A stretch of 64,000 nucleotides of DNA from MGBC163016 sp964469815 (lineage in GTDB: Bacteria > Actinomycetota > Coriobacteriia > Coriobacteriales > Eggerthellaceae). The notes beneath the pieces are model-generated. The model was not told where the DNA came from, did no database searches, and saw only the letters and a list, made by a program, of their open reading frames with translations. A program made the translations under genes and the position numbers. Positions 1-8,673 of the stretch are shown here, piece by piece (position 1 is the first letter of the stretch; each line of letters opens with the position of its first letter). The stretch lies in NCBI GenBank assembly GCA_964469815.1, contig CAYXZC010000002.1:1-64000 (forward strand), written 5' to 3'.

Positions 1-140
1 CACATCTTCCTCTTCAGAAGGAGTGACCTTGATATGGTTAAAGCTATTCTTCTCGTTCACTGCTGCATTCCATCTCTATCTTGAACCAGAACATTATAAG
101 CGATTATCGCCGCTTGAAGGCAAATATGAAGCCAAGCGCC
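1..140. other. Left edge of window, no gene recognised
   Basis: This stretch lies downstream of the M16 protease gene, which reads leftwards. I see no convincing coding region, RNA gene or terminator. A plus-strand frame with an AAGGAG motif near position 18 runs into the antisense of the protease, so it is treated as a shadow. Confidence 0.4.
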
Positions 141-3100
141 TCATTCGAAAAGATCCACAACATGAAAATCGGTCTTTGCCGCATCGATCAGTTCCCTGTT
201 CCCAACGCAGCTCAATGATCGGGAATCGCACAGATCCTCGATAGCGCTGCCCAAAGCGCGCACATCGGAGGGCTTGGTGTCTATGACCTCTTTGCGAAGG
301 GACATGCGCTGCTCTACGGTATAGTCCGTGAAGAACATAGCGTCTTGACGCCTTACAAGAGCGCGGGACTTCAACGGCGCATCGAATGTCGAAGCAGTGC
401 TCACGATGAATCCATCGAATTCCTCTGAGGTCGGATCGAAGGATCCTATCCATTCACCTGAAGAATCGAAGCGATCTACGGTCTCATCGATATGCGGGTC
501 GCGGTAGGAATAGAAATAGCTTTGGCCTTGACGCGTGGTGGTGAATCCGACCCCATACGCCCCTCCTACCACGCGAACCTCATTCCACAGATAGTCATAC
601 GTCAGCGCACGCGATGCCACGAGCCAAGCGCCGGTAAGCTTCGGCGCGACACGCTTCCTGTCGAACGATGCAGCAGTGAAGGTGACATCGCATGGTGCGA
701 TGAACGCTTCGCGCTTGTCCACAGGTTCGGGCACATCCATCGTGCATCGCGCTTCGAGCATCTCCTCAGGATCGCAGATCCCTTCAGGCCAGATATCAAA
801 ATACCCTCTGAGAGAATCTTCGTCCCCTGCATAGGAAAGCATCGCTGAAGACGCGAAGAGTTGATCCGAGATACTCTTCAGATCATCTATCAGGCCTTCG
901 GATCTGCGATCGTAATCGGCCAATAGCCCTTTGAGGAACACATAGAAATCGATCCCATCGATCTGCTCCCGCATGACCGATGCCTTCGAATAATAGGAAG
1001 TGGCTCGTGAGACGGCATACGAATTGCCCGAGATGGCGAACTTCTGCTCCATCATCGTCTTTTGCTGGATCAGGATGTCGTATATGCGGGATGGATCATC
1101 CAGATCGGTGGTCTCGATGATCTCGCGGACTATCTTCGCAGCATGATCGGCGTTCTCCTTTAGAGCAGATGCCCCGATTATGAGCTGAGGGCGAAGATGT
1201 GAAACATCGCGAGCACCTTCAGGGATCTGTATCTGAGCCATGAAGCTCAAGTTCCCGAGCTTATCCTGTATAAGGGTGTCGAGATCTATCGCCTTGTGGT
1301 CTTCAGTGTCGAGCTTGCCCAAGACCATGCAAAGGACAGAGATGTAGGGCAGATCCTCGAACGAGATATCGCCGAGTGAATAATACCTGTAAAAATAGCA
1401 GATCCCATGCGTGGGCACCTCATGACCCAGCACCCTCCTACCTGCACATTCGGTGACCCCGAAGGAAGGCTCGAAGGGAGGCTCCCCGATATCGGACACC
1501 TTGAGCCTGGGAAGCTTAGCCAGATCCTCCGGTGAATCGGGCTGCGACTGCGCGATCCTGAGCTCCTCGAGATCCTCCTCGATATGATGCAGCTCATCTT
1601 CATCAAGGGAATGAGCAAGGCAGCTGAGCCTGTTTTCCAGAACAGCCTCTGAGCCCTGATCGACTGGCACGACCTCCACTTGCGCCCGATGATCGTTGTC
1701 CAGCATCACCTCACGTAGGAGTCGCTCGAAATAGTCCGTTTCAAGCTCTTGACGCAGATCGGAGAAGACATCTTCATATCGGATATAGCCACAGGGCATA
1801 TCCTCATCATAGAGCCATCCGGACATGGCGGACATTGCCAAGACCACGCCATCGGGATATCCGAAGTTCGCCTCGCGCATCACGAACTCGGCATGGCTCA
1901 ACGCCGCCTGCACAAGACGCTTGTCAAGACCGCCCGATGAAAGCGCTTCGATCTCTTCGCGGACGATGCTCTTGAGCTTCTCTACAGCATCGCCCTTCAA
2001 CCCTTTGGCAGAGATCATCAAAAACGGCTGCGCCACCGAATCGATGACCTGCGCAGAGCAATCATTCGCTATCCCGGCGTTTATCAACGCCCGTTTCAGC
2101 GGGGACTCATTGGATCCCATTATGGCGTCCATGAGGATGTCGACCGCTATGACGCGCTTTCGGTCACGCGCATGTCCGATCACGAATCCAAGAGCAGCGC
2201 AGGAATTATCAGGCGTAGTCACCATTTCTCTCTTGACGCCCATCGTGCATACCGGTCGTTGGATCTCGAGAGGATTGGGATGCATGGAGATAGGAGCGGC
2301 ACCCTTCTCGAAGACCTCGGCATGATTCGAGTACTCAGGATCGGATGCGATCGGACGAAGATATTCACCATCGATGAATGACAGGAATCGCCCAAGATCA
2401 AGATCTCCATAGAGGATGATATAGGAATTATCCGGGCGGTAATGACGATGATGCGTGTCGAGGAATGCTTCATATGTAAGAGTGGGGATAGCCTCCGGCG
2501 TGCCACCTGATTCGAATCGGTATGTGGTATCCGGGAAAAGAGCCGCGCTCAAAGTGTCGAACAGCACCGAATCCGGATCTGACAGAGCGCCCTTCATCTC
2601 GTTGAAGACGACGCCATTGTAGACAAGCTGGACATCAGTAGGATCGCCCATATCGATCGCATCCGATGTGCGACCCCCAGCGGATGCGTCTGGCTCTCCC
2701 TCGATCCCGCCAGCATCTTGCTCATCTGCGCCGAACTCAAGATGCCAGCCCTCCTGCTCGAAGATAGTCCTCTTCTTGTAGATATTGGGATTGAAGACCG
2801 CATCCAGATACACATCCATAAGGTTCATCAGATCGCGCTCGTTGGTCGATGCCACTGGATACATCGTCTTATCGGGAAAGGTCATCGCGTTCAAAAAGGT
2901 CTGCATGGAACTCTTCAGCAGATTGACGAACGGTTCCTTTACCGGGAACTTCTTCGATCCGCATAGGACCGAATGCTCAAGGATGTGGAAGACCCCCGTA
3001 TCATCGGCAGCCGGCGTTTTGAACGATATGGAGAACGACTTGTTCGAATCCTCGTTTTGAAGGTACAGCAACCTGGCACCGGAAAGATCGTGGATCATCA

Positions 3101-3209
3101 CATGCGCCACACCGTCTATCTCTTCGACATTTTGGCTCTCGAGCATGGAAAAACCGTTCGCATTCGCGATCTTCTCTACACTAGGATCCACTGTTTTCAC
3201 CGATGTCAT
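141..3209 (-). CDS. M16C (PreP-like) zinc metalloprotease
   Basis: A 1022-residue peptidase of the insulinase superfamily, subfamily M16C, whose members (presequence protease, Cym1) degrade short unstructured peptides inside a closed chamber. The inverted zinc motif HILEH sits at about residues 75-79, and a glutamate-rich stretch that usually gives the third zinc ligand follows near residue 150. The M16C-associated middle region and C-terminal half are present, so the length matches the single-chain family. An acidic, glycine-rich insertion near residues 160-185 is unusual. The ATG is preceded by GGAG nine bases upstream. No signal peptide is visible, so it is probably cytoplasmic. It seems monocistronic. 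The family call is firm; the substrate is unknown. Confidence 0.93.
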   Translation of the reverse strand: MTSVKTVDPSVEKIANANGFSMLESQNVEEIDGVAHVMIHDLSGARLLYLQNEDSNKSFSISFKTPAADDTGVFHILEHSVLCGSKKFPVKEPFVNLLKSSMQTFLNAMTFPDKTMYPVASTNERDLMNLMDVYLDAVFNPNIYKKRTIFEQEGWHLEFGADEQDAGGIEGEPDASAGGRTSDAIDMGDPTDVQLVYNGVVFNEMKGALSDPDSVLFDTLSAALFPDTTYRFESGGTPEAIPTLTYEAFLDTHHRHYRPDNSYIILYGDLDLGRFLSFIDGEYLRPIASDPEYSNHAEVFEKGAAPISMHPNPLEIQRPVCTMGVKREMVTTPDNSCAALGFVIGHARDRKRVIAVDILMDAIMGSNESPLKRALINAGIANDCSAQVIDSVAQPFLMISAKGLKGDAVEKLKSIVREEIEALSSGGLDKRLVQAALSHAEFVMREANFGYPDGVVLAMSAMSGWLYDEDMPCGYIRYEDVFSDLRQELETDYFERLLREVMLDNDHRAQVEVVPVDQGSEAVLENRLSCLAHSLDEDELHHIEEDLEELRIAQSQPDSPEDLAKLPRLKVSDIGEPPFEPSFGVTECAGRRVLGHEVPTHGICYFYRYYSLGDISFEDLPYISVLCMVLGKLDTEDHKAIDLDTLIQDKLGNLSFMAQIQIPEGARDVSHLRPQLIIGASALKENADHAAKIVREIIETTDLDDPSRIYDILIQQKTMMEQKFAISGNSYAVSRATSYYSKASVMREQIDGIDFYVFLKGLLADYDRRSEGLIDDLKSISDQLFASSAMLSYAGDEDSLRGYFDIWPEGICDPEEMLEARCTMDVPEPVDKREAFIAPCDVTFTAASFDRKRVAPKLTGAWLVASRALTYDYLWNEVRVVGGAYGVGFTTTRQGQSYFYSYRDPHIDETVDRFDSSGEWIGSFDPTSEEFDGFIVSTASTFDAPLKSRALVRRQDAMFFTDYTVEQRMSLRKEVIDTKPSDVRALGSAIEDLCDSRSLSCVGNRELIDAAKTDFHVVDLFE

Positions 3210-3315
3210 ATGCTCTCGCTCCTTGCTGGAAGCATCCGAATCGCTCTTGAGCCAATCTGATCGCAGCTCAAGAGTGGCGGATGTCTGTTTTATGGATCAC
3301 CATTACATATATTGG

Positions 3316-3348
3316 AAAGGTGACAAGAGAGCAACCCTCGTCACCTTT
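3316..3348 (-). other. Hairpin between two minus-strand genes
   Basis: A 9-bp perfect stem (AAAGGTGAC paired with GTCACCTTT) with a 15-base loop lies about 50 bases after the binding-protein gene and about 110 bases before the M16 protease gene. It has no T-run on the minus strand, so it may be a weak terminator, a processing site or part of the protease leader. No known riboswitch was recognised. Confidence 0.35.
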
Positions 3349-3394
3349 ATAGAACCGTTTTGTTGATATTCGCTTCTCAGATGCGCCGCTAAGG

Positions 3395-4312
3395 TCATGC
3401 TGCAGTTGCTGTTGAAGAGGATGCGGCGCCCTCTCCTTGGTCAGCCTCTTCGTTGTCATCGAGGGTGGTATCCGTTGTCTGCGGGTTCGTCTCGATGACA
3501 TCTATACCCTCAAGATCGATCGCCTCGCCCAGCCACTTCTTCTCGATCACCTCTATGGTGCCGTTGCTCTTAAGGCGGGAGAGAGTATCTTGCACTATTG
3601 TCTGCAATTCGGTGTTGTCCTGTGCAACGCCGGCGCAATAGCCCGTGGGAGAACCCAAGAGCGCCACTATCTTCACATCGATGCCCTGCCGATTGGCTGC
3701 ATACATCCCGATTATCACATCCGCTGCCACATAATCTATGCTCCCGCTTGAGAGATCCGTGAACGCTGTGGCAAGGTCTGTGGTGGATGATAGCGCATCC
3801 GTTCCAAAGGCATTGGTGACCGCCCACGCGCTCTTGGATGAGACCTGCGCGGCGATGCTCTTATCGGAAGCGCTCTGGGGCACAACAGAGCTTCCCGAAT
3901 CAAGTGCGAAGAGCGCAACGCCGGTCGGAATGTAGTCATCCGATGTCCAAAAGCCGCTGTTCGTTTCCGAACTATCGATATCAAGGACAAGATCGACATC
4001 GCCATCATTCAGTGCCTTTTCGGCATCGGTTCCGACATCGTTGACCTCGAGCTTCAAACCGAGCTCGTCGGCCATTGCAGCTGCGATATCCACATCTATG
4101 CCTATGATGCTATCGCTTCCCATGCCGGCCAAAGGAGACCTGTCGCTGTTGACGCCCACTCTTAGAACCCCGTCTTCGCCTATAGCGGGTGAGGAAACCG
4201 TCGCAGGTGGAAGCTCCGGCGCGTATTCCTCGGTTTGAGAGCAGCCGAACAGCGAAGTTGCAAGCAACGCAGAAGCGAGCACAGCCACTGCGGCACGTAT
4301 ACTTTTCAACAC
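3395..4312 (-). CDS. Amino-acid-type ABC transporter substrate-binding lipoprotein (orphan)
   Basis: A 305-residue family 3 (PBPb-like) solute-binding lipoprotein. The GTG start at 4312 is chosen because AAGGAGG lies six bases upstream; an upstream in-frame extension has no such site. The signal peptide runs through a hydrophobic core to a lipobox ending F-G-C at about residue 24. The mature part shows the typical order: DGVLRVGVNSD, IGIDVDIAAAMADELG and a C-terminal EVIEKKWLG helix. An acidic, Ser/Ala-rich tail of about 30 residues ends the protein. Such proteins capture polar amino acids for ABC import, but no permease or ATPase gene is nearby, so it is an orphan here. The ligand cannot be assigned. 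Confidence 0.88.
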   Translation of the reverse strand: MLKSIRAAVAVLASALLATSLFGCSQTEEYAPELPPATVSSPAIGEDGVLRVGVNSDRSPLAGMGSDSIIGIDVDIAAAMADELGLKLEVNDVGTDAEKALNDGDVDLVLDIDSSETNSGFWTSDDYIPTGVALFALDSGSSVVPQSASDKSIAAQVSSKSAWAVTNAFGTDALSSTTDLATAFTDLSSGSIDYVAADVIIGMYAANRQGIDVKIVALLGSPTGYCAGVAQDNTELQTIVQDTLSRLKSNGTIEVIEKKWLGEAIDLEGIDVIETNPQTTDTTLDDNEEADQGEGAASSSTATAA

Positions 4313-4797
4313 AGCGATCCTCCTTAAGATCACAGATAAAAGCGCTCCTTCGACTGACCTAGTCTTTGCCCCCACACTCGCGTACCGGAGGATCGCGCGC
4401 GATGCACGCTCCCGCTCTCTCGCCTGTGCGACCCTATGCCGCAAATCACCAGGCGGTACGGCTTACATCTAGAATACGCCATGCTCACAACGCAAAAGCG
4501 CTGCTTACGTGGACCCTTTTGACCGCATCTGCCATGGGCTAGGAAACGAATCTCCGCAACTACAGACTCGAAAGAAGCTCTATAGATTCTACCAGAATAT
4601 GAGTACGACCACGACTTTTGAGAGATCATGCGAGCATCAAGGAAGATATGCGTGGGATCCGCGCAAGATCCATATCGATCTTTGCACGAACATGCTTGGG
4701 TATGATCCCTGTTCCGTGTTCACACGACTTCGGGTCAATACTTGATATATAGCGCAATCGCATCAGTTCCATAGCAGGAAAAAAGCAAGATACTGCA
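4313..4797. other. Divergent intergenic region with possible structured leader
   Basis: These 485 bases separate the binding-protein gene from comF. Short open frames on both strands have poor codon content and no ribosome sites, so I do not call a gene. The only notable item is the pairing at 4381-4460, listed separately. The remainder holds no recognisable repeat, tRNA or terminator. Confidence 0.5.
4381..4460 (-). other. Possible structured 5' leader of the binding-protein gene
   Basis: On the minus strand an outer stem CGTACC/GGTACG closes about 80 bases. Inside it, GCCTG (4454-4450) can pair with CAGGC (4426-4422), and the 12-bp palindrome ATCGCGCGCGAT (4392-4403) forms a third possible helix. 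The three-helix layout lies 70-150 bases upstream of the GTG start. It matches no riboswitch class that I recognise, and GC-rich DNA pairs easily by chance. Confidence 0.3.
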
Positions 4798-5715
4798 ATG
4801 TTTTTGCCAGATGGTTCCATCACAATGAATAGCATGGAAGCTATCCAAGACGACATATCGAAGGCTCTCGAAGCAAAGGGATCGACTAATTCCTTTCATG
4901 TTCTTCCTGATATCGATCCTTTCTGCGGAAGATCCTCATATGCCAACAAGAGAACGCGGTCACGGAAACGCAAGAGCGTGTTCAGAAGGGCGTTGGCTCT
5001 AGGCATCGATGTTGCAGCCGAAACGCTTTGGCCTACCAGATGCGCGATATGCGATAAGCCGGGTGAGGTCATATGCGAGGCTTGCGAAGAGAAGATCCGC
5101 TACATCGATGTTCTGCATGCCTGCCCGATCTGTGGATCCCCGTATGGCGCCATCCAATGCAGCGAATGCAACGAAGTGGCCATGAATGCACAAGGACTGG
5201 ATAGCTTCCCTTTCACCAGGATCGCAAGCGCTGTGCATATCGATGACGACACCAAACGGCTCGTAACTCTCTTTAAGGATCACGATGAACATCGTTTAGC
5301 GAGCATGCTGGCTGAGACCATGTGCAGATACATCGACCCTTCCTGGTACAAGGACGCTGAAAAGCACGACGAGCTTACCATCACCTACATCCCGTCCACG
5401 AAGGAAGCTCTGCGCAGACGCGGATTTGACCATATGGAGAAGATATCGATGCTGATAGCGGCCAATACCGAGCTGGATCTCATAGACGTATTCGAGCGGC
5501 CGAACAGCAAGGATCAACGAAAGCTGACTAGAAAGCAGCGCGCAGAGAACATGCAGCAAAAGTTCAAGATACATGATGGCGCAACGATCCGTAGAAGGAT
5601 GATGGTTGTAGACGACATCTGCACAACAGGTTCCACCCTCTTCGGTGCGGCCTTGAGCCTTAAGAGCGCCGGATGCGAGGAGATATACGGATTGACCTTC
5701 GGAAAAGTGTGCTGA
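4798..5715 (+). CDS. comF: ComF family phosphoribosyltransferase-like protein
   Basis: A 305-residue ComF/GntX family protein. Two CxxC pairs form a zinc-ribbon-like region at about residues 83-125 (CAICDKPGEVICEAC, then CPICGSPYGAIQCSEC). The C-terminal half is a type I phosphoribosyltransferase fold with the PRPP loop MMVVDDICTTGSTL near residues 267-280. In naturally transformable bacteria ComF takes part in DNA uptake, possibly with a helicase partner; elsewhere its role is unclear. An N-terminal stretch of about 70 residues before the zinc region is longer than usual, and the start codon has no clear ribosome site, so translation may begin further in. No other competence gene is adjacent. 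Confidence 0.88.
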   Translation: MFLPDGSITMNSMEAIQDDISKALEAKGSTNSFHVLPDIDPFCGRSSYANKRTRSRKRKSVFRRALALGIDVAAETLWPTRCAICDKPGEVICEACEEKIRYIDVLHACPICGSPYGAIQCSECNEVAMNAQGLDSFPFTRIASAVHIDDDTKRLVTLFKDHDEHRLASMLAETMCRYIDPSWYKDAEKHDELTITYIPSTKEALRRRGFDHMEKISMLIAANTELDLIDVFERPNSKDQRKLTRKQRAENMQQKFKIHDGATIRRRMMVVDDICTTGSTLFGAALSLKSAGCEEIYGLTFGKVC

Positions 5716-5745
5716 AGCATATCGGAGGATCCATCGATATTTAGA

Positions 5746-5775
5746 TTTACCTTTGCAGGCGATGTATCGTAAAAT
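5746..5775 (+). promoter_or_regulatory. Candidate rnpB promoter
   Basis: TTTACC and TAAAAT hexamers are separated by 18 bases. Their position predicts a transcript start at about 5781-5782, which coincides with the inferred 5' end of RNase P RNA. The match to consensus is moderate. Confidence 0.45.
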
Positions 5776-5780
5776 ATCAT

Positions 5781-6135
5781 GCGAGCGGGTCGGATGATCG
5801 CGCATTTCCATGTTTGCATGCGAGATGTGAGGAAAGTCCGGGCTCCAAAAGGGCAAGATGCCAGCTAACGGCTGGGCGGGGCGACCCGACGGATCAGTGC
5901 CACAGAAAAGAAGACTCCCCCGCTTGTCGGGAGAAAAGCTGAAACGGTGCGGTAAGAGCGCACCAGCACGTCGGTAACGGCGTGGCTTGGTAAACCCCAT
6001 CTGGAGCAAACGCAAATAGGAATGCCATACGGTAGCCCTGCCGTGCATTCGGGTTGCGCGCTGGAGGCATGCGGCGACGCATGTTCGAGATAAATGGTCA
6101 TCCTCGACAGAACCCGGCTTACAGACCCGCTCACA
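5781..6135 (+). ncRNA. rnpB: RNase P RNA (bacterial class A)
   Basis: This is the catalytic RNA that removes 5' leaders from pre-tRNAs. The conserved block GAGGAAAGTCCGGGCTCC begins near 5828, and the 3' conserved block ACCCGGCTTACAGA lies near 6112-6125. The closing helix P1 is visible as a perfect 9-bp pairing between GAGCGGGTC at 5783-5791 and GACCCGCTC at 6124-6132. The length of about 355 bases is normal for a type A RNA. The ends are inferred from P1 and may be off by a few bases. A large inverted repeat begins four bases after the proposed end. Confidence 0.95.
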
Positions 6136-6138
6136 TTG

Positions 6139-6241
6139 CAAACCCAAAGGGACGGGGATATTGGGTTGTTTTGCTGATAGCTACTATCTGTTCATACTGA
6201 TAATAGCAAAACAACCCAATATCCCCGTCCCTTTGGGTTTG
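6139..6241. repeat. Perfect 37-bp inverted repeat (REP/MITE-like hairpin)
   Basis: The arms 6139-6175 and 6205-6241 are exact reverse complements over 37 bp, separated by 29 bases that contain a smaller hairpin (gatag/ctatc). The arm contains the motif AAAGGGACGGGGATATT, which resembles REP-type hairpins I associate with RAYT (Y1-family) transposases. No transposase gene is nearby. It starts immediately after rnpB and ends 23 bases before a small gene. There is no T-run, so it is not a standard terminator, although a hairpin of this size may define the 3' end of rnpB RNA. Confidence 0.85.
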
Positions 6242-6264
6242 TTGCAGGATGAAAAGGAGACGCT

Positions 6265-6564
6265 ATGCAGGATGCAGCGATCATGCGTCGCTTCAAAGGC
6301 GCGGTACAGCTTGTCACCTTACATCTATGGCGCGTCGGAAAGACCACCGATATCGATACATGCATCGGATGCGCGAAGGATCTGGGAATGATCGACGCCA
6401 AGGATGAGGCTTTCATCCGAAAATGCATATCGATGAACGAGGATCTCGATGGCACCGATACTACCGATACAACAGGGGCGAGCGTAGCCACAGACATAGA
6501 CGATGATCTTATCCATGAGGTTCAGATGTGCGCCATACGACTGAACTCCGCAGACCCTGCTTGA
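6265..6564 (+). CDS. Hypothetical small protein
   Basis: A 99-residue protein of unknown function. The ATG has AAGGAG five bases upstream, and the stop lies nine bases before the next gene, which suggests co-transcription with 5-formyl-THF cyclo-ligase. The sequence is mixed alpha-helical with a Thr/Asp-rich stretch (residues about 60-78) and three scattered cysteines. No signal peptide, membrane segment or recognised domain is present. The good ribosome site and spacing are the main support. Confidence 0.55.
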   Translation: MQDAAIMRRFKGAVQLVTLHLWRVGKTTDIDTCIGCAKDLGMIDAKDEAFIRKCISMNEDLDGTDTTDTTGASVATDIDDDLIHEVQMCAIRLNSADPA

Positions 6565-6573
6565 GCACAGCGT

Positions 6574-7158
6574 ATGAACGGATTGGCAAAAGGTATAAAA
6601 AAGGCACTGCGCGATAGCTATCTTCGTGCGAGGGATTCCATTTCACCAAAAGAGCGCAAACTGCGATCCGATAAGGCAGTGAGTGAGCTTTGCAAGAAAG
6701 ACAGCTTCGCGAACTCTAAGATCATCCTCGCCTATCATCCGATCGGATCGGAATTCGATACCCAGATGCTCATCGAGGCGGCGCTCGTTAGCGGAAAGAC
6801 CGTCGCCCTTCCGGTAACGAAGGCTCGAAGAAAAGAGCTCGCATGGCATCGAATACAAACGCTCGATGATCTGCTGCCAGGTCATGCGGGCATCCTTGAG
6901 CCGAAAGATGATCCGTCAACGCTTCTGGATATCAGCACCTTCGATGAGAGCAACACGATCGCCATAGTGCCAGGAGTCGTCTTCGACAGGAACGGTTATC
7001 GAATAGGCTACGGCGGTGGGTATTACGACAGATTCCTCGACCGCTTCGTAGGGAGAACGATCGGCGTTGCGTTCGAGGAACAGGTGGTGGACGATCTTTG
7101 CGATATCGGCGCGATCGAACCGCACGATGTTCCCCTGAACGATCTTTTGATAGCGTAA
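6574..7158 (+). CDS. 5-formyltetrahydrofolate cyclo-ligase
   Basis: A 194-residue enzyme (YgfA/MTHFS family) that converts 5-formyl-THF to 5,10-methenyl-THF with ATP, returning stored folate to the one-carbon pool. The N-terminal arginine-rich helix (RDSYLRARDSISPKERKLRS), the substrate region GSEFDTQML and the signature GYGGGYYDRFL near residues 147-157 are all present, and the length is typical. The ribosome site is weak, and the start lies nine bases after the preceding small gene, which suggests coupled translation. Confidence 0.93.
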   Translation: MNGLAKGIKKALRDSYLRARDSISPKERKLRSDKAVSELCKKDSFANSKIILAYHPIGSEFDTQMLIEAALVSGKTVALPVTKARRKELAWHRIQTLDDLLPGHAGILEPKDDPSTLLDISTFDESNTIAIVPGVVFDRNGYRIGYGGGYYDRFLDRFVGRTIGVAFEEQVVDDLCDIGAIEPHDVPLNDLLIA

Positions 7159-7193
7159 GCGTGTCAAGCCATATGTCCATCTGTAGCACTCTT

Positions 7194-7217
7194 GGGGCGA
7201 TCAAGATCGCCCCCTAC
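7194..7217 (+). repeat. Dispersed palindromic repeat, copy A
   Basis: GGGGCGATC and GATCGCCCC flank a central AA and are followed directly by CTAC. It belongs to the same family as the copies at about 7407, 52882, 55740, 55795 and 59788: different arms, same architecture. It lies 35 bases after the folate cyclo-ligase gene and could stabilise or end that transcript, although it has no T-run. Confidence 0.7.
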
Positions 7218-7264
7218 GCGTGTGCTCACAGGTCAAGACCGCAATACGTTCAAGATGGCAAAAT

Positions 7265-7384
7265 GCGAATGGGATATGCTTGAGTCGAGGCTAAGCCAAA
7301 GGAGCCGTGAGATCCACTCGTGGCGGTCTTCCACGAGTTAGCTCACGGCGACGACGCATCGAGACGAAAGTATATCCCGTTCGC
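7265..7384. repeat. Nested palindromic intergenic element
   Basis: Outer arms GCGAATGGGATAT (7265-7277) and ATATCCCGTTCGC (7372-7384) match except for one G:T pair. In the middle, CCGTGAG (7305-7311) and ACTCGTGG (7316-7323) pair exactly with CCACGAGT (7331-7338) and CTCACGG (7342-7348). The whole can fold as one long hairpin between two convergent genes. It may be a degenerate mobile hairpin element. Confidence 0.5.
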
Positions 7385-7406
7385 AATATACGAATGGGCA
7401 TAAAAA

Positions 7407-7428
7407 GGGCAGGATCAAGATCCTGCCC
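7407..7428 (-). terminator. Palindromic repeat copy B acting as intrinsic terminator
   Basis: GGGCAGGATC and GATCCTGCCC surround two bases, giving a 10-bp perfect stem. On the minus strand the stem is followed by TTTTTA, a good intrinsic terminator 33 bases after the SurA-like gene. On the plus strand it is followed by CTAC, so it also belongs to the dispersed repeat family. Confidence 0.75.
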
Positions 7429-7461
7429 CTACACGTCACTGCGATCAAAAAGCGCGATGGA

Positions 7462-8532
7462 TCACTTAATCTGCTCCAACTGAACAGGAGCATCAAGGGC
7501 ATCACCGTGATCGGACTCAGAGGCATCGACCTCATCGTTGCTCTGGCCGCCGAGCTGCGAGTTCACATCCATCATATGCTTGAAGTTGTCGATGAATCCT
7601 TGCATCTGAAGCTCGCCTGTATCAACGGCGTATGGCAGATCCTCCGGAGGAGCAGCGACCTCGATCTTGGAATTCTTGATGAAGTTCTCCATGAAAGAGT
7701 TGTACGCATCGATATTCATGAGATACACAACGTATTCACGGGAATAGCCCGAGATGTTATCGCTCACCTCGTCAAGAGAGGAGATGTCGCTATATGCCGG
7801 ATATGCTCCCTTGATGTATTCGAGCACGCGATCATCCAATGTATCGATATATCCTGATTCCGGATTGACGTAATAGACTATCTCGTTCTGCAGAAGGCTG
7901 TTGCGATTCTGCGCGATGAAGGCTTCCTTGGTGAATCCGCCTTCCTCAACGAGCTCCCAATACTCGTCTTCGGAATCAATGTTGCGATCCTTCATATCCT
8001 GCTGGAATATCTCATCCAACTGCTCATCGTCCACTTCGATCCCCACCGATGCGGCCGCTTGCACCACGAGTTCTTGATTGATGAGAAGATTTAACACGAA
8101 ATTGCGAAGATTCTCGGTATTGCCGTAGCTCTCGCCCTCATAGACGAACTGCGTCCATTCATCTTCATCTTCCAGATCCATGGACTTACGATAAGCCTCC
8201 ACATAGTCCGTAACCTCTTGCTCGGATATCTCGACACCGTTAACCTCCGCGGCAACGCCTTCGGGTAGGTGGGCATAATCGGATACCGCATATGAGGCCA
8301 AAGGCTGCTGGGCGGTTCTTGGGGCCATCTCCTTGGAAGGAGGTGTCGTCATAGCCGTTACGATGGAAAACGCGATGCATACTATCGCGATGATGGCGAC
8401 TATCGTCATAACGGCCATATCCGACCCTGAGAGCTTTCGATCCACCGCAACCGGCGTATTCTCGGCCTTCGCGATGTTATGCATGGCCTTCTTCTCTATA
8501 TCTGAAGCTTCAACTTTGTTCTCTTCGCTCAT
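7462..8532 (-). CDS. SurA-N-like membrane-anchored foldase
   Basis: A 356-residue protein with a single membrane segment near residues 40-60 (VMTIVAIIAIVCIAFSIV), then an extracytoplasmic SurA N-terminal-like helical domain: AEVNGVEISEQEVTDYVEAY, followed by LLINQELVVQAA and a long acidic helical part. A PPIase (parvulin) domain is not evident. It resembles membrane-bound chaperones of exported proteins in Gram-positives. The ATG at 8532 is preferred over an upstream TTG because GAAAGG lies eight bases before it. It stands alone between a repeat-rich spacer and the riboflavin genes. The chaperone role is inferred from the family. Confidence 0.75.
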   Translation of the reverse strand: MSEENKVEASDIEKKAMHNIAKAENTPVAVDRKLSGSDMAVMTIVAIIAIVCIAFSIVTAMTTPPSKEMAPRTAQQPLASYAVSDYAHLPEGVAAEVNGVEISEQEVTDYVEAYRKSMDLEDEDEWTQFVYEGESYGNTENLRNFVLNLLINQELVVQAAASVGIEVDDEQLDEIFQQDMKDRNIDSEDEYWELVEEGGFTKEAFIAQNRNSLLQNEIVYYVNPESGYIDTLDDRVLEYIKGAYPAYSDISSLDEVSDNISGYSREYVVYLMNIDAYNSFMENFIKNSKIEVAAPPEDLPYAVDTGELQMQGFIDNFKHMMDVNSQLGGQSNDEVDASESDHGDALDAPVQLEQIK

Positions 8533-8673
8533 TGAAGAAACCTTTCGGGACAAGCATTTACACTCTTATATCATGATAGATCAAAATGGACTGCAAGTAG
8601 GGCTTTAAGCGAAACCTACACATAAATCCGCGCATTAGCCGTCCCCAACTGATCGCCAAAAGGGCTCCAAAAG

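Noticed and set aside
23..244. 73-codon plus-strand frame at the left edge with AAGGAG nearby
   Set aside because: It overlaps the protease gene in antisense, and no family features are visible in the product.
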